Source: Exobacillus caeni
GTDB taxonomy: Bacteria; Bacillota; Bacilli; Bacillales; Guptibacillaceae
DNA: 64,000 bases
Reading direction: 5' to 3'
Assembly: GCF_005747095.1 (NCBI RefSeq)
Contig: NZ_SWLG01000001.1
Coordinates: 372,001-436,000, forward strand
The position numbers and the translations under genes were made by a program. Under the pieces are notes generated by a model. It did not search any database and was not told where the DNA came from. It worked only from the letters and a program-made list of their open reading frames with translations. Below, one piece after another: positions 18,269 through 26,693 of this stretch (its first letter is position 1; each line of letters opens with the position of its first letter).

Positions 18269-19966
18269 TTGGAGTACATTGTCATTGCAATAATATTATT
18301 AGCGATTTTTTTTATAATAAGTTCGTTTGCACGCAGGAAAATTTATAAAGAGATAGACCGTCTGGAAGAGTGGAAAATCGATATTCTTAACAGGCCTGTT
18401 ACGGAAGAAATTGCCAAAGTAAAAGGGTTGAAAATGCAGGGGCAGACTGAAGAAAAATTTGAAAAGTGGCGTGCAGAGTGGGATGAAATCGTGACAGTCA
18501 TTCTCCCAAATCTTGAAGAACAGTTGATGGATACCGAGGAAGCCGCAGAAAAGTATCGCTTTAAAAAGGCGAAATCCTACCTCGATGAAACGGAAAATCG
18601 CCTGAACGCGATCGAGGAACGGATTAAGCAGATTTTGAGTGAAATCAATGAGCTTGTTTCCAGCGAGGAACAGAACCGCAAAGATATAGTAGAAGTGTCA
18701 GAGCTTTATCGTGAAACACGCCAGCGAATGCTTTCCCATAATCGTTCACTCGGAAATGCCTTGCCTAAATTGGAGACGGAATTAAATGAACTTAAAGAAA
18801 AGCTTCAATTATACGAGCAAAGCACTGAAGAGGGCAACTATATCCAGGCAAGAGAAGTTCTTGTCGAGGTACATGACAGGCTTGAAAAGGCAAAAGAAAA
18901 AATTCAATTGATTCCCGATATTCTTATGCAGCTCCAGAATCATCTACCATCACAAATAAAAGAGCTTAAGGATGGCTCTGATGTGATGCGAAAGGATGGT
19001 TATGTTTTAGACCATTTAATGCTCAATGAACAGCTCGAGGAAATGGAAAATCAAATTAAAACATGGCTTGCAAGGACGGAAGAAACGGATATTGATGAGA
19101 TTAAAGAAGAGGTCGACCGTACCTTTGAAAAGATTGATGAAGTATATGATCTGTTGGAAAAAGAGGTTTCATCAAGGCAGTTTGTTACTGAAGAATCAGA
19201 AGAAATGGAACTTCGGCTTGTCAAAACTGAAAGTGATTTAAACCATCTAAAAGAAGAAACAAACGTTGTTCAACTGAGCTACAGAATAGAACAGCAAGAG
19301 TTAAAGACGCTTCAAAAGCTTGAAAAGAAATTTGAAGATCTTACAAAACGCTATGAAGTTGTTTCCGATGCGATTCAAGGTGATCAACAGGCATACACCA
19401 GCCTGGCTGAAACAGTCTCAGAATTAAAAGAAGCATTAGACAAGCTGCAACAAGAAAGCCAGGATTATAAGCTAAAGCTTCAAGAACTTAGAAAAGATGA
19501 ACTGAATGCCATAGAATCGATCAAAGACTTAAAAGTGAAGTTGTTTGAAGCAAAAAGAATGATCAGATTATACAATCTTCCGGGAATTCCGGAAGATCAG
19601 CTAGAAGGCTTCGAGCATGCGGAAGAAAAAATCATAGAGCTTAGTGAAAGATTAAGTGATACGCCTCTTGATATGTCTGAAATTAATGAAGTGTTAAGTG
19701 ACGCTCTAAGTACAGTGACAGCAAGTTATGAAAAAACGAAGGAACTTGTTGAACAGGCACTGCTTGCTGAACGGTTAATCCAGTATGGAAACAGATATCG
19801 AAGCAGGTACAGAACGATAGATGAGATGCTGAGGCAGGCTGAAACGCTTTTTAGAAATTATCAATACAGCGAAGCGCTGGAACTTGCAGGAGAGGCAATT
19901 GAAAAGGTGGAGCCTGGCGCCTTAAAAGAAATGGAATTTAAAGTGGAAGAAGTAGTAAACACTTAA
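18269..19966 (+). CDS. ezrA: Septation ring formation regulator EzrA
   Basis: A 565-residue membrane-anchored inhibitor of FtsZ polymerisation and divisome scaffold. One N-terminal membrane helix (residues about 3-22) is followed directly by RKIYKEIDRLEEWKIDILNR, a family hallmark, then a long array of spectrin-like coiled-coil repeats rich in Glu, Lys and Leu to the C-terminus. I prefer TTG 18269 (MEYIVIAIILL) because B. subtilis EzrA begins MEFVIGLL and AAAGGGTG lies 7 nt upstream. GTG 18260, with GAGGAAG before it, would add only three residues and cannot be excluded. The transcript ends in the repeated hairpin at 19969-20047. Confidence 0.94.
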   Translation: MEYIVIAIILLAIFFIISSFARRKIYKEIDRLEEWKIDILNRPVTEEIAKVKGLKMQGQTEEKFEKWRAEWDEIVTVILPNLEEQLMDTEEAAEKYRFKKAKSYLDETENRLNAIEERIKQILSEINELVSSEEQNRKDIVEVSELYRETRQRMLSHNRSLGNALPKLETELNELKEKLQLYEQSTEEGNYIQAREVLVEVHDRLEKAKEKIQLIPDILMQLQNHLPSQIKELKDGSDVMRKDGYVLDHLMLNEQLEEMENQIKTWLARTEETDIDEIKEEVDRTFEKIDEVYDLLEKEVSSRQFVTEESEEMELRLVKTESDLNHLKEETNVVQLSYRIEQQELKTLQKLEKKFEDLTKRYEVVSDAIQGDQQAYTSLAETVSELKEALDKLQQESQDYKLKLQELRKDELNAIESIKDLKVKLFEAKRMIRLYNLPGIPEDQLEGFEHAEEKIIELSERLSDTPLDMSEINEVLSDALSTVTASYEKTKELVEQALLAERLIQYGNRYRSRYRTIDEMLRQAETLFRNYQYSEALELAGEAIEKVEPGALKEMEFKVEEVVNT

Positions 19967-19968
19967 AA

Positions 19969-20047
19969 AAAGTATTTTAGCCAAAGAATAATCCGAACTA
20001 TGATTCAAAATTCTTTCATCAGAATTTGAATAGTTCGGATTTTTTTT
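19969..20047 (+). repeat. Hairpin repeat, copy 1 (also the ezrA terminator)
   Basis: The element begins AAAGTATTTTAGCCAAAG. Its arms are ATCCGAACT / AGTTCGGAT with an inner ATTCAAAATTCT / AGAATTTGAAT stem around TTCATC, followed by eight T. A second copy is at 26368-26447, about 6.4 kb away, differing at roughly ten positions. Confidence 0.85.
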
Positions 20048-20109
20048 ACCGTTTTCGTAAGCTTTATTGTTCTTTACATGTAGAATAGCCATTACCCTAG
20101 GGTTCCTAA

Positions 20110-20158
20110 ACCCGCTATGAAAATACACTTCGCTTTCCACGGGCGGCTGTTGAGCCCC
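20110..20158 (+). repeat. Truncated copy of the palindromic intergenic repeat
   Basis: The shared block CCCGCTA-GAAAATACAC-CGCTTTCCACGGGCGGCTG matches 26527 onward almost base for base, then breaks off within 5 nt of the brnQ stop codon. Only the left end of the element is present. Confidence 0.75.
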
Positions 20159-20162
20159 AAAG

Positions 20163-21506
20163 TCAGGCTTTGTTCATCGCGTGGCCGTTAACATCTTCTC
20201 GTTTTTTTGCCATTAGATATCCAATAAGTCCGCCAAGGACCGCTGGAACTAACCACCCTATTCCTTTCTCGTATAACGGAAGAAGTTCTAAACTTGATGA
20301 TATAGCTTCCAACTCAATTCCTGTAGAAAGAATAGCATCTGGAATGCTGATCAACATCGCGCCAATGATTGCACCCCGGTAAACGTAGGAATAACCGTTA
20401 AAAAGATCATTCATAAACGATAAAACGATTAATACGATAGCAATTGGATAAATTGCGATTAAAACAGGGAGTGTTAAACCAATAAGCTGAGTAAGTCCTA
20501 CATTTGCAATAAGGGCACTAAAGATTGTAACGATTGTAACGACGAGTTTATAGGATAGCCGCGGGAATGCGGCTGAAAAATACTCGCCGCAGGCGGTCAC
20601 AAGGCCAACGGATGTGGTAAGGCATGCGAAAGTAATGGCTAAACCTAACAGAAGTGCACCAGTTGATCCAAACAAATAGTCGGCAAGACCGGATAAAATG
20701 ATGCCCCCGTTTTCAACCGGGCCTATCACTTTAAAGCTAGTAGCTCCGAGATATGCCAGGGAAAGATAAATTAAGGCTAATCCCGTTGCTGCAATCACAC
20801 CTGCTTTTATGACAGATGAAGCAAGAGCTTTCCTGCTTTTAACTCCCTTTTCTTTAACGGCGTTTACGACAACCATCCCAAACACAAGAGAAGCTATAGC
20901 GTCCATTGTTAAATATCCTTTAATAAACCCTTCAAAAAGAGGGCCTTCCGAGTATGCTTCTGTCGGGTTACTGGCTGATCCTATTGGATTAGAAACTCCT
21001 GCTATTATAATGATTCCTAAAACGGCAATAAGAATTGGTGTAAGTATCTTTCCGACTCGGTCAACCAGTTTAGTTGGATTTATGGATAACCATAAAGTAA
21101 TTCCGAAGAAAACGATGGTGTAAAGCATTAATGGAAGTGTATTAGCATTTATGCTTTCTGGTAAAAAAGGCGTCACACCAATCTCAAAAGCAACAGTCCC
21201 TGTCCTCGGGATTCCAAAAAAAGGTCCGATCGCAAGATATAGAACTGCAGTAAAGATTCCAGCGAATAAAGGATGGACTCTGCTGGATAAGTCATATAAG
21301 CTCCCGCCAGTAATGGCGATCGAAGCTACTCCTAAGAGAGGAAGCCCTACTCCTGTGATAAGGAAACCAGTGATTGCACTCCATAAATTTTCACCGGCCT
21401 GTTGTCCTAAAAGAGGTGGAAAGATCATGTTTCCAGCCCCGAGGAATAATGCAAAGAGCATAAGGCCTATCGTCAATGTTTGCCTGCTTTTTAGTTTATT
21501 TTCCAT
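20163..21506 (-). CDS. brnQ: Branched-chain amino acid transport protein BrnQ (LIVCS family)
   Basis: A 447-residue integral membrane protein with about 12 hydrophobic segments, beginning with the conserved LMLFALFLGAGNMIFPP and including FGIPRTGTVAFEIG and the TSVGLVTACGEYF region. LIVCS carriers take up leucine, isoleucine and valine with a cation. I chose ATG 21506 (MENKLKSRQ) because AGGAGG lies 10 nt upstream; the in-frame ATG at 21527 has no ribosome site. The gene is isolated: nifZ is divergent and a truncated repeat abuts its stop codon. The 339 nt upstream are AT-rich with no certain promoter. Confidence 0.93.
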   Translation of the reverse strand: MENKLKSRQTLTIGLMLFALFLGAGNMIFPPLLGQQAGENLWSAITGFLITGVGLPLLGVASIAITGGSLYDLSSRVHPLFAGIFTAVLYLAIGPFFGIPRTGTVAFEIGVTPFLPESINANTLPLMLYTIVFFGITLWLSINPTKLVDRVGKILTPILIAVLGIIIIAGVSNPIGSASNPTEAYSEGPLFEGFIKGYLTMDAIASLVFGMVVVNAVKEKGVKSRKALASSVIKAGVIAATGLALIYLSLAYLGATSFKVIGPVENGGIILSGLADYLFGSTGALLLGLAITFACLTTSVGLVTACGEYFSAAFPRLSYKLVVTIVTIFSALIANVGLTQLIGLTLPVLIAIYPIAIVLIVLSFMNDLFNGYSYVYRGAIIGAMLISIPDAILSTGIELEAISSSLELLPLYEKGIGWLVPAVLGGLIGYLMAKKREDVNGHAMNKA

Positions 21507-21779
21507 ATAGGCTTGTCCTCCTGTCATTCTATGTTGTCTTTGTTTTCTGAATTTTAGACGGTCTCATATTACCATAAGGTAAAAGAAAATAATTATTTTA
21601 ATAAAAAATTCTAAAATTCGCTTTTTTGTTAATATTTACTCAGCTCCATGTTGCAGCTTATTTCTTGCTTGAAGTGCCGCTGGCTTTGTTATTCTATACT
21701 TACCAGTAAGCTGGGATAGCTGGCGTGAACTGGAAACGTGGATAAGGTTCCCAAATTAGAAACTTTAAAAAAGGGTATT

Positions 21780-21807
21780 TTGAATATTAAAAGGGTTATG
21801 ATATGAT
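21780..21807 (+). promoter_or_regulatory. Promoter for nifZ-thiI
   Basis: TTGAAT (21780-21785), 16 nt, TATGAT (21802-21807). The rest of the 21507-21845 gap shows no recognised element. Confidence 0.55.
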
Positions 21808-21845
21808 TTTTATTTGGATAATAAAGTTTTGATAAGGGGTCTGTT

Positions 21846-22988
21846 ATGATTTATTTAGATAATAGTGCGACAACAAAGCCATACCCTGAAGTTTTAGATA
21901 CATTTCGTAAAGTTGCAGAAAGCCATTTTGCAAATCCTTCTTCGATTCATGGAAAGGGAAGTGAGGCAGAACGCCTTTTGTTGCAGGCACGTTCTATTGT
22001 TGCCGATTTACTTCATGTTCATTCGAAGGAGATTGTGTTCACATCCGGAGGAACGGAGGGGAACAACCTTGCTATTAAAGGGACGGCTTTTCAACATCAA
22101 TCAAGAGGAAAGCATCTAATTACGACTGCAGTTGAACATGCTTCTACGCTTGAATCATTTAAGCAGTTAGAAGATATCGGTTTTGAGGTTACTTATTTGC
22201 CGGTTGATGCTGCAGGGCGGATTTCAATGGAAGATCTTCGAAAAGAAGTAAGAAAAGATACTATTCTAGTTTCGATGATCCATGTAAATAATGAGATTGG
22301 AACAATACAGCCAATTGAGGAAGCGGGAGAATATCTGCGGAATTTTCCAAAGGCGGTATTTCATGTTGATCATGTGCAGGGGCTTTCAAAAGTTCCCCTT
22401 AATTTTAAAAAGGCCAAGGTCGACTTATGTACGATGTCTGCCCACAAAGTTCATGGCCTGAAAGGTTCTGGAATTTTATATGTACGAAGCGGAGTTAAGT
22501 TATTTCCGCTGTTTACCGGAGGAGAGCAGGAAGGAACAGTTAGAGCAGGTACTGAAAACGTTCCGGGTGTAGTTGCGATGGCAAAAGCTCTTCGTGTGGT
22601 ACTCGAGAAATCTAAAAGCGGAATAAAACAATTACGTCATTTACAAGAAACAGCGAGAAAAGAACTCTGTGAAATTGATGGTATTTTGATCAATACACCT
22701 GAACAGAATTCCGCTCCGCATATTCTCAACTTTTCTGTCCCCCGGATTAAGCCCGAAGTGTTGATTCATACCCTGGAGGAAGAAGGGATCTACATCTCGA
22801 CCAAATCTGCTTGCTCTTCAAAGGCACAGGGCGGAAGCAGGATACTTGAAGCTGCCGGATACGGACCAGAACGAAGCGAACATGCACTGAGAGTTAGTTT
22901 TTCATTTGAGAATCGACAAGACGATATCGAGCGCCTTGTTGAGGCATTAGAAGAAGTATTACCAAAACTAAAAAGCGTAATGGGGTAG
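21846..22988 (+). CDS. nifZ: Cysteine desulfurase (NifZ type) supplying ThiI
   Basis: A 380-residue class V aminotransferase-fold PLP enzyme that takes sulfur from cysteine as a persulfide. MIYLDNSATTKPYPEVL opens the protein; TSGGTEGNNLAIKG binds PLP phosphate; the Schiff-base lysine is Lys201 in SAHKVHGLKG; and the persulfide cysteine is Cys323 in SACSSKAQGGS. In B. subtilis the paralogue next to thiI is dedicated to 4-thiouridine in tRNA. The 6-nt gap to thiI shows a two-gene operon. AAGGGGT precedes the ATG. Confidence 0.94.
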   Translation: MIYLDNSATTKPYPEVLDTFRKVAESHFANPSSIHGKGSEAERLLLQARSIVADLLHVHSKEIVFTSGGTEGNNLAIKGTAFQHQSRGKHLITTAVEHASTLESFKQLEDIGFEVTYLPVDAAGRISMEDLRKEVRKDTILVSMIHVNNEIGTIQPIEEAGEYLRNFPKAVFHVDHVQGLSKVPLNFKKAKVDLCTMSAHKVHGLKGSGILYVRSGVKLFPLFTGGEQEGTVRAGTENVPGVVAMAKALRVVLEKSKSGIKQLRHLQETARKELCEIDGILINTPEQNSAPHILNFSVPRIKPEVLIHTLEEEGIYISTKSACSSKAQGGSRILEAAGYGPERSEHALRVSFSFENRQDDIERLVEALEEVLPKLKSVMG

Positions 22989-22994
22989 TTTAAT

Positions 22995-24200
22995 ATGTAT
23001 GATCAAATTATTATTCGTTATGGCGAAATTGCATTAAAAGGTAAAAACCAAAAAGAATTTGTAGACCTATTAAGGAACAGAGTAAAACAAAAAGTGTCAC
23101 ATTTTACCGGTGTGGAAATTAACATGACATTTGACCGGATGTATATAAAGCTTAATGGAAATGATCATGAGGAAGTCATCCCTAAATTGCAGGAAGTGTT
23201 TGGGATCCATTCAATGAGCCTTGCCCTGAAAACAGAGCATGATATCGAGGCCATGAAGGATGGTGCGCTCAGGGCTGTTAAAGATGCAGGAGGAGATGCT
23301 CCAAGAACATTTAAAGTGACGAGTAAGCGGCCATATAAAAACTTTCCGATCTCTTCCCAGGAACTTAACCAGATAATCGGCGCCCATATTCTTAAGAATA
23401 CTGAAAATATTACAGTGGATGTTCATAATCCAGACACGGAAGTTAGAGTGGAAGTGAAAAGAAATGGAACATTTATCAGCTGTAATCATTTTGAAGGAGC
23501 CGGGGGCCTTCCGATCAGCAGAAATAACAGAGTAATGTTGATGTTGTCTGGAGGCATCGACAGTCCTGTGGCTGGGTATTTAACGATGAAAAGGGGAGTT
23601 AAAATTGAAATGGTCCATTTTCACAGCCCTCCTTTTACCAGTGAAAGATCCCGCCAAAAAGTAGAAGATCTTGCAAAAATTTTGACTAAATTCGGTGGAG
23701 ACTTGCTTTTGCATGTTGTTCACTTTACCGAGGTACAAAAAGCGATCCAAAGCAACATTCCTTCTAACTATTCGATGACAATCATGAGAAGGATGATGAT
23801 GAGGATTACAGAGAGGCTTGCAGAAAAAAATGAAGCACTTGGAATTGCTACTGGTGAAAGCCTGGGGCAGGTCGCAAGCCAAACATTGCACAGCATGAAT
23901 ACGATCAATGAAGTTACAAATTATCCAATTATCAGGCCGTTGATTGCGATGGATAAGGTAGAAATAATGAAAATAGCACATAAAATCGGTACTTACGATG
24001 TATCGATCCGTCCTTACGAAGACTGTTGTACAGTATTTCTTCCTGATGCCCCTAAAACGAGGCCGAAGCGAAAAAATGCTCAGAAGTTTGAACAAAGCCT
24101 TGACATTGAATCGCTCATTGAAGAGGCGATTTCAAAAACAGAGACTGTAACTTTAAGGGAAAAAGAGCTGATAAATAAAGGCTTTGAAGACTTATTTTAA
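22995..24200 (+). CDS. thiI: tRNA 4-thiouridine synthetase ThiI
   Basis: A 401-residue enzyme that adenylates U8 of tRNA and inserts sulfur. Order: an N-terminal ferredoxin-like domain (IIIRYGEIALKGKNQKEF, residues 5-22), a THUMP domain (about 60-165), and a PP-loop ATP pyrophosphatase with SGGIDSPVAG (185-194) and GESLGQVASQTL. It ends without the rhodanese domain found in E. coli ThiI, as is normal for Bacillus, so sulfur should come directly from the co-transcribed NifZ. GGGGTAG precedes the ATG. Confidence 0.96.
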   Translation: MYDQIIIRYGEIALKGKNQKEFVDLLRNRVKQKVSHFTGVEINMTFDRMYIKLNGNDHEEVIPKLQEVFGIHSMSLALKTEHDIEAMKDGALRAVKDAGGDAPRTFKVTSKRPYKNFPISSQELNQIIGAHILKNTENITVDVHNPDTEVRVEVKRNGTFISCNHFEGAGGLPISRNNRVMLMLSGGIDSPVAGYLTMKRGVKIEMVHFHSPPFTSERSRQKVEDLAKILTKFGGDLLLHVVHFTEVQKAIQSNIPSNYSMTIMRRMMMRITERLAEKNEALGIATGESLGQVASQTLHSMNTINEVTNYPIIRPLIAMDKVEIMKIAHKIGTYDVSIRPYEDCCTVFLPDAPKTRPKRKNAQKFEQSLDIESLIEEAISKTETVTLREKELINKGFEDLF

Positions 24201-24221
24201 GAAGTTCCTTTTTGTTACTAT

Positions 24222-24250
24222 CCCCTGCAGATGCAGGGTTCTTTTTTTTC
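24222..24250 (+). terminator. Terminator after nifZ-thiI
   Basis: CCCTGC, loop AGAT, GCAGGG, then TTCTTTTTTTT. Confidence 0.85.
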
Positions 24251-24289
24251 CATACAGTTAATTTTACATCAATTACCAGAGTATATGAC

Positions 24290-24318
24290 GAATGGTTTCG
24301 CGGGAGATACACATGATA
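24290..24318 (+). promoter_or_regulatory. SigG (forespore) promoter for sspA
   Basis: GAATG (24290-24294) fits the -35 pattern GNATR, and 17 nt later CATGATA (24312-24318) fits CATNNTA. It is followed by AAGGAGGTG and the SASP gene, as expected for forespore-specific expression. Confidence 0.7.
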
Positions 24319-24338
24319 AGTACAAGGAGGTGATTTAA

Positions 24339-24539
24339 ATGGGAAGAACAAATAATTCTAATAAACTTCTCGTTCCGGGTGTGGGAAAATTTATTGATGA
24401 AATGAAATATGAGATCGCCCAGGAATTCGGTGTGAATCTAGGTTCTGATACAACCTCCAGAGCAAATGGATCAGTTGGCGGAGAAATTACAAAGCGCCTT
24501 GTACAGCAATCTCAACAGCAAATGAACGGTCAAAAATAA
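24339..24539 (+). CDS. sspA: Alpha/beta-type small acid-soluble spore protein
   Basis: A 66-residue SASP that coats and protects spore DNA. Both family signatures are present: [10 protein letters not shown] (residues 23-32), where the germination protease GPR cuts after the conserved Glu, and [16 protein letters not shown]. The N-terminus [16 protein letters not shown] is typical. AAGGAGGTG precedes the ATG and a SigG promoter lies upstream. It follows thiI as in B. subtilis. Which numbered ssp paralogue it equals (A to D) is based on synteny only. Confidence 0.93.
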   Translation: MGRTNNSNKLLVPGVGKFIDEMKYEIAQEFGVNLGSDTTSRANGSVGGEITKRLVQQSQQQMNGQK

Positions 24540-24554
24540 ATAAGATGATGGATT

Positions 24555-24585
24555 GAAGAGGAGCTGCGGCTGCTCTTCTTTTTCC
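24555..24585 (+). terminator. Terminator after sspA
   Basis: GAAGAGGAGC, loop TGCG, GCTGCTCTTC with one mismatch, then TTTTT. Confidence 0.8.
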
Positions 24586-24663
24586 TTTTTATTAATGAAA
24601 TTCAATTCTTTTGTGAATCCAGCTTCCATACAAACCAACACCTGTAATTATAAGCAACATCCA

Positions 24664-24679
24664 ATGTAAGCGTATACAT
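24664..24679. promoter_or_regulatory. cre site upstream of mbcS
   Basis: ATGTAAGCGTATACAT matches WTGNAANCGNWWNCAW at all 16 positions. It ends 8 bp before the -35, centred near -51, which is an upstream position. Confidence 0.78.
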
Positions 24680-24687
24680 AATTAATG

Positions 24688-24716
24688 TTCAAAAACTTTT
24701 GATTTTTCGTTATAAT
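24688..24716 (+). promoter_or_regulatory. SigA promoter for mbcS
   Basis: TTCAAA (24688-24693), 17 nt, TATAAT (24711-24716). Confidence 0.6.
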
Positions 24717-24750
24717 AAAAGGGATAACTATTAAAAGAGGAGGAATCACA

Positions 24751-26340
24751 ATGGATGTCGCAAATCTCATTGCTCCAGAAGTTTATAATCTTACTTCAGA
24801 TATGGAACAGTATGCTGTTTCTGAGGATAAGCTTGCATTGAAATGGAAGAACGAAAATGGAGAATCACGTGAAATTACATACAAGGAATTATTTCAAAAA
24901 GCAAACAGGGCTGCAAATGCGCTAACAAAGTTGGGATTAAAAAAGCAGGACAGAGTATTGATCATGATGCCTAGATTAATCGATACATATGCAATCTATA
25001 TTGCTTGTTTGAAAGCCGGGCTGGTCGTAATTCCATCATCAGAAATGCTGAGGAAAAAAGACCTTGTCTATCGTCTTAATCATGGTGAAGCAAAAGCGGT
25101 TATTTCTTATCATCAATTCATTGATCAGCTCGATGGTGTTGAAGAAGAGGCACCAGGGTTAAATGCTAAATTAATTGTTGGGGGAGAAGCGGAAGGTTGG
25201 AAATCCCTCGATCAGATGATGGACCAGGAAAGTGATTCATTTGATGCTTCCCAAACTAACCGGGAAGACATGGCGTTTATGTCGTATACTTCTGGAACTA
25301 CTGGACAGCCAAAAGGAGTTGTTCATAGCCATGGGTGGGCGTATGCTCACTTGAGAACTTCTGCGAAAAGCTGGATGGATATTGAAGAAGGAGATACAGT
25401 ATGGGCTACTGCAGGGCCAGGATGGCAAAAGTGGATCTGGAGCCCGTTTATTTCTACTCTTGGACGAGGGGCGACCGGTTTTGTTTATAACGGAAAGTTT
25501 GAGCCGACATCTTATCTGCAGCTTCTTCAAGAAAATGAAGTAAACGTTCTTTGCTGTACACCTACTGAATACCGCCTGATGGCTAAGGTCGATAACCTCG
25601 ATAAATATAAACTTCCGCACCTTCGAAGTGCTGTTTCGGCCGGAGAACCTCTAAATAGAGAGGTGATCGATACTTTTAAAAGGCACTTTAATATCGATGT
25701 ACGTGATGGCTATGGCCAAACGGAAAATACGTTGCTTGTAGGCGTTGTTAAAGGGATGGAGATCAAGGCAGGTTCGATGGGAAAACCAACACCCGGAAAC
25801 AAAGTGGAAATCATCAACGAAGACGGAGAACCTGTTAAGCCAGGTGAAGTTGGAGATATTGCTGTCCATAAGGATGTACCGGCATTGTTCAAATATTATT
25901 ATAAAGATGATGAACGTACGAAGATGGCATTCCGCGGGGACTATTATCTTACGGGGGATAAAGCTTCAAAAGATGAAGATGGTTATTTCTGGTTTGAAGG
26001 CCGCGGGGACGACATCATTATAAGCTCCGGCTATACGATTGGACCGTTTGAAGTGGAAGATGCGCTTGTTAAGCATCCTGTTGTAAAAGAGTGTGCCGTT
26101 GTTGCAAGCCCTGATGAAATAAGAGGGAATGTAGTAAAAGCATTTATTGTGTTAAAGGATACTGTGGATTCTTCAAACCCGGACCTGATACCTGAACTGC
26201 AGGACCATGTAAAGAAACTTACAGCACCTTATAAATACCCGCGGAAAATTGAATTTGTAGAAGAACTTCCAAAAACAACTTCCGGAAAAATCCGTAGAAT
26301 CGAACTAAGGAAACAAGAATTAAAAACACAGCCTTCCTGA
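24751..26340 (+). CDS. mbcS: Medium- or branched-chain acyl-CoA synthetase MbcS (YtcI)
   Basis: A 529-residue ANL-superfamily, AMP-forming acyl-CoA ligase that activates short, branched or medium-chain carboxylic acids. The A3 motif YTSGTTGQPKGVVHSH (about 179-194), GYGQTEN (about 319), the hinge GRGDDIIISSGYTIGPFEVE, and the C-terminal LPKTTSGKIRR with the catalytic lysine are present; WATAGPGWQKW is typical of the medium-chain subgroup. In B. subtilis ytcI also follows sspA. AGAGGAGG precedes the ATG. It is transcribed alone. The catalytic-loop lysine lies in the same context as AcsA Lys548, so AcuA-type acetylation is conceivable. Confidence 0.88.
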   Translation: MDVANLIAPEVYNLTSDMEQYAVSEDKLALKWKNENGESREITYKELFQKANRAANALTKLGLKKQDRVLIMMPRLIDTYAIYIACLKAGLVVIPSSEMLRKKDLVYRLNHGEAKAVISYHQFIDQLDGVEEEAPGLNAKLIVGGEAEGWKSLDQMMDQESDSFDASQTNREDMAFMSYTSGTTGQPKGVVHSHGWAYAHLRTSAKSWMDIEEGDTVWATAGPGWQKWIWSPFISTLGRGATGFVYNGKFEPTSYLQLLQENEVNVLCCTPTEYRLMAKVDNLDKYKLPHLRSAVSAGEPLNREVIDTFKRHFNIDVRDGYGQTENTLLVGVVKGMEIKAGSMGKPTPGNKVEIINEDGEPVKPGEVGDIAVHKDVPALFKYYYKDDERTKMAFRGDYYLTGDKASKDEDGYFWFEGRGDDIIISSGYTIGPFEVEDALVKHPVVKECAVVASPDEIRGNVVKAFIVLKDTVDSSNPDLIPELQDHVKKLTAPYKYPRKIEFVEELPKTTSGKIRRIELRKQELKTQPS

Positions 26341-26367
26341 AAAAATGAATAGGGAGAGGCTGGGACA

Positions 26368-26447
26368 AAAGTATTTTAGCCAAAGGAAAATCCGAACGAT
26401 GATTCTAAATTCTTTCATCAGAATTTATATCAGTTCGGATTTTTCTT
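26368..26447 (+). repeat. Hairpin repeat, copy 2
   Basis: AAAGTATTTTAGCCAAAGG opens the element; arms ATCCGAAC / GTTCGGAT surround AATTCTTTCATCAGAATT; the tail is TTTTTCTTTT. The same unit follows ezrA at 19969-20047. It is placed just after the mbcS stop codon and could act as its terminator. Confidence 0.85.
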
Positions 26448-26526
26448 TTGGTTGTTTAAGTAATTTTTCCTGTTCATTATATATCGGCTACATATATCTT
26501 TTAAAACGATACTGGGGTACCTCAAC

Positions 26527-26645
26527 CCGCTACGAAAATACACTACGCTTTCCACGGGCGGCTGGTGAGCCTCCTCATGCTAACGCATTCCGGGGTCTCA
26601 CCGATGCCATTGCTCCCGTAGGAGTCTTCGTGTATTTTCTCCGCT
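26527..26645 (+). repeat. Palindromic intergenic repeat, copy A
   Basis: The ends GAAAATACACTACG (26534-26547) and CTTCGTGTATTTTC are imperfect inverted repeats, so the element folds on itself. The interior contains CGCTTTCCACGGGCGGCTGG, GAGCCTCCTC, GGGGTCTCACC and TCCCGTAGGAGTCTTCG. It is miniature-element-like: no coding capacity, terminal inverted repeats, and more than one copy in this window. Confidence 0.75.
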
Positions 26646-26693
26646 TGAGGAGGAGTAATAAAGTTCCTTTAGTAGGAAATCACTTTCAGCGTA

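Noticed and set aside
21541-21555. Possible CodY box upstream of brnQ (TGTTTTCTGAATTTT)
   Set aside because: Eleven of 15 positions match AATTTTCWGAAAATT, which is easily reached by chance in this AT-rich gap; not listed as a feature.
23580-24095. Antisense open frame of about 170 codons inside thiI
   Set aside because: It is the shadow of thiI on the opposite strand, with no ribosome site and unlikely composition (Cys, His and Phe rich).
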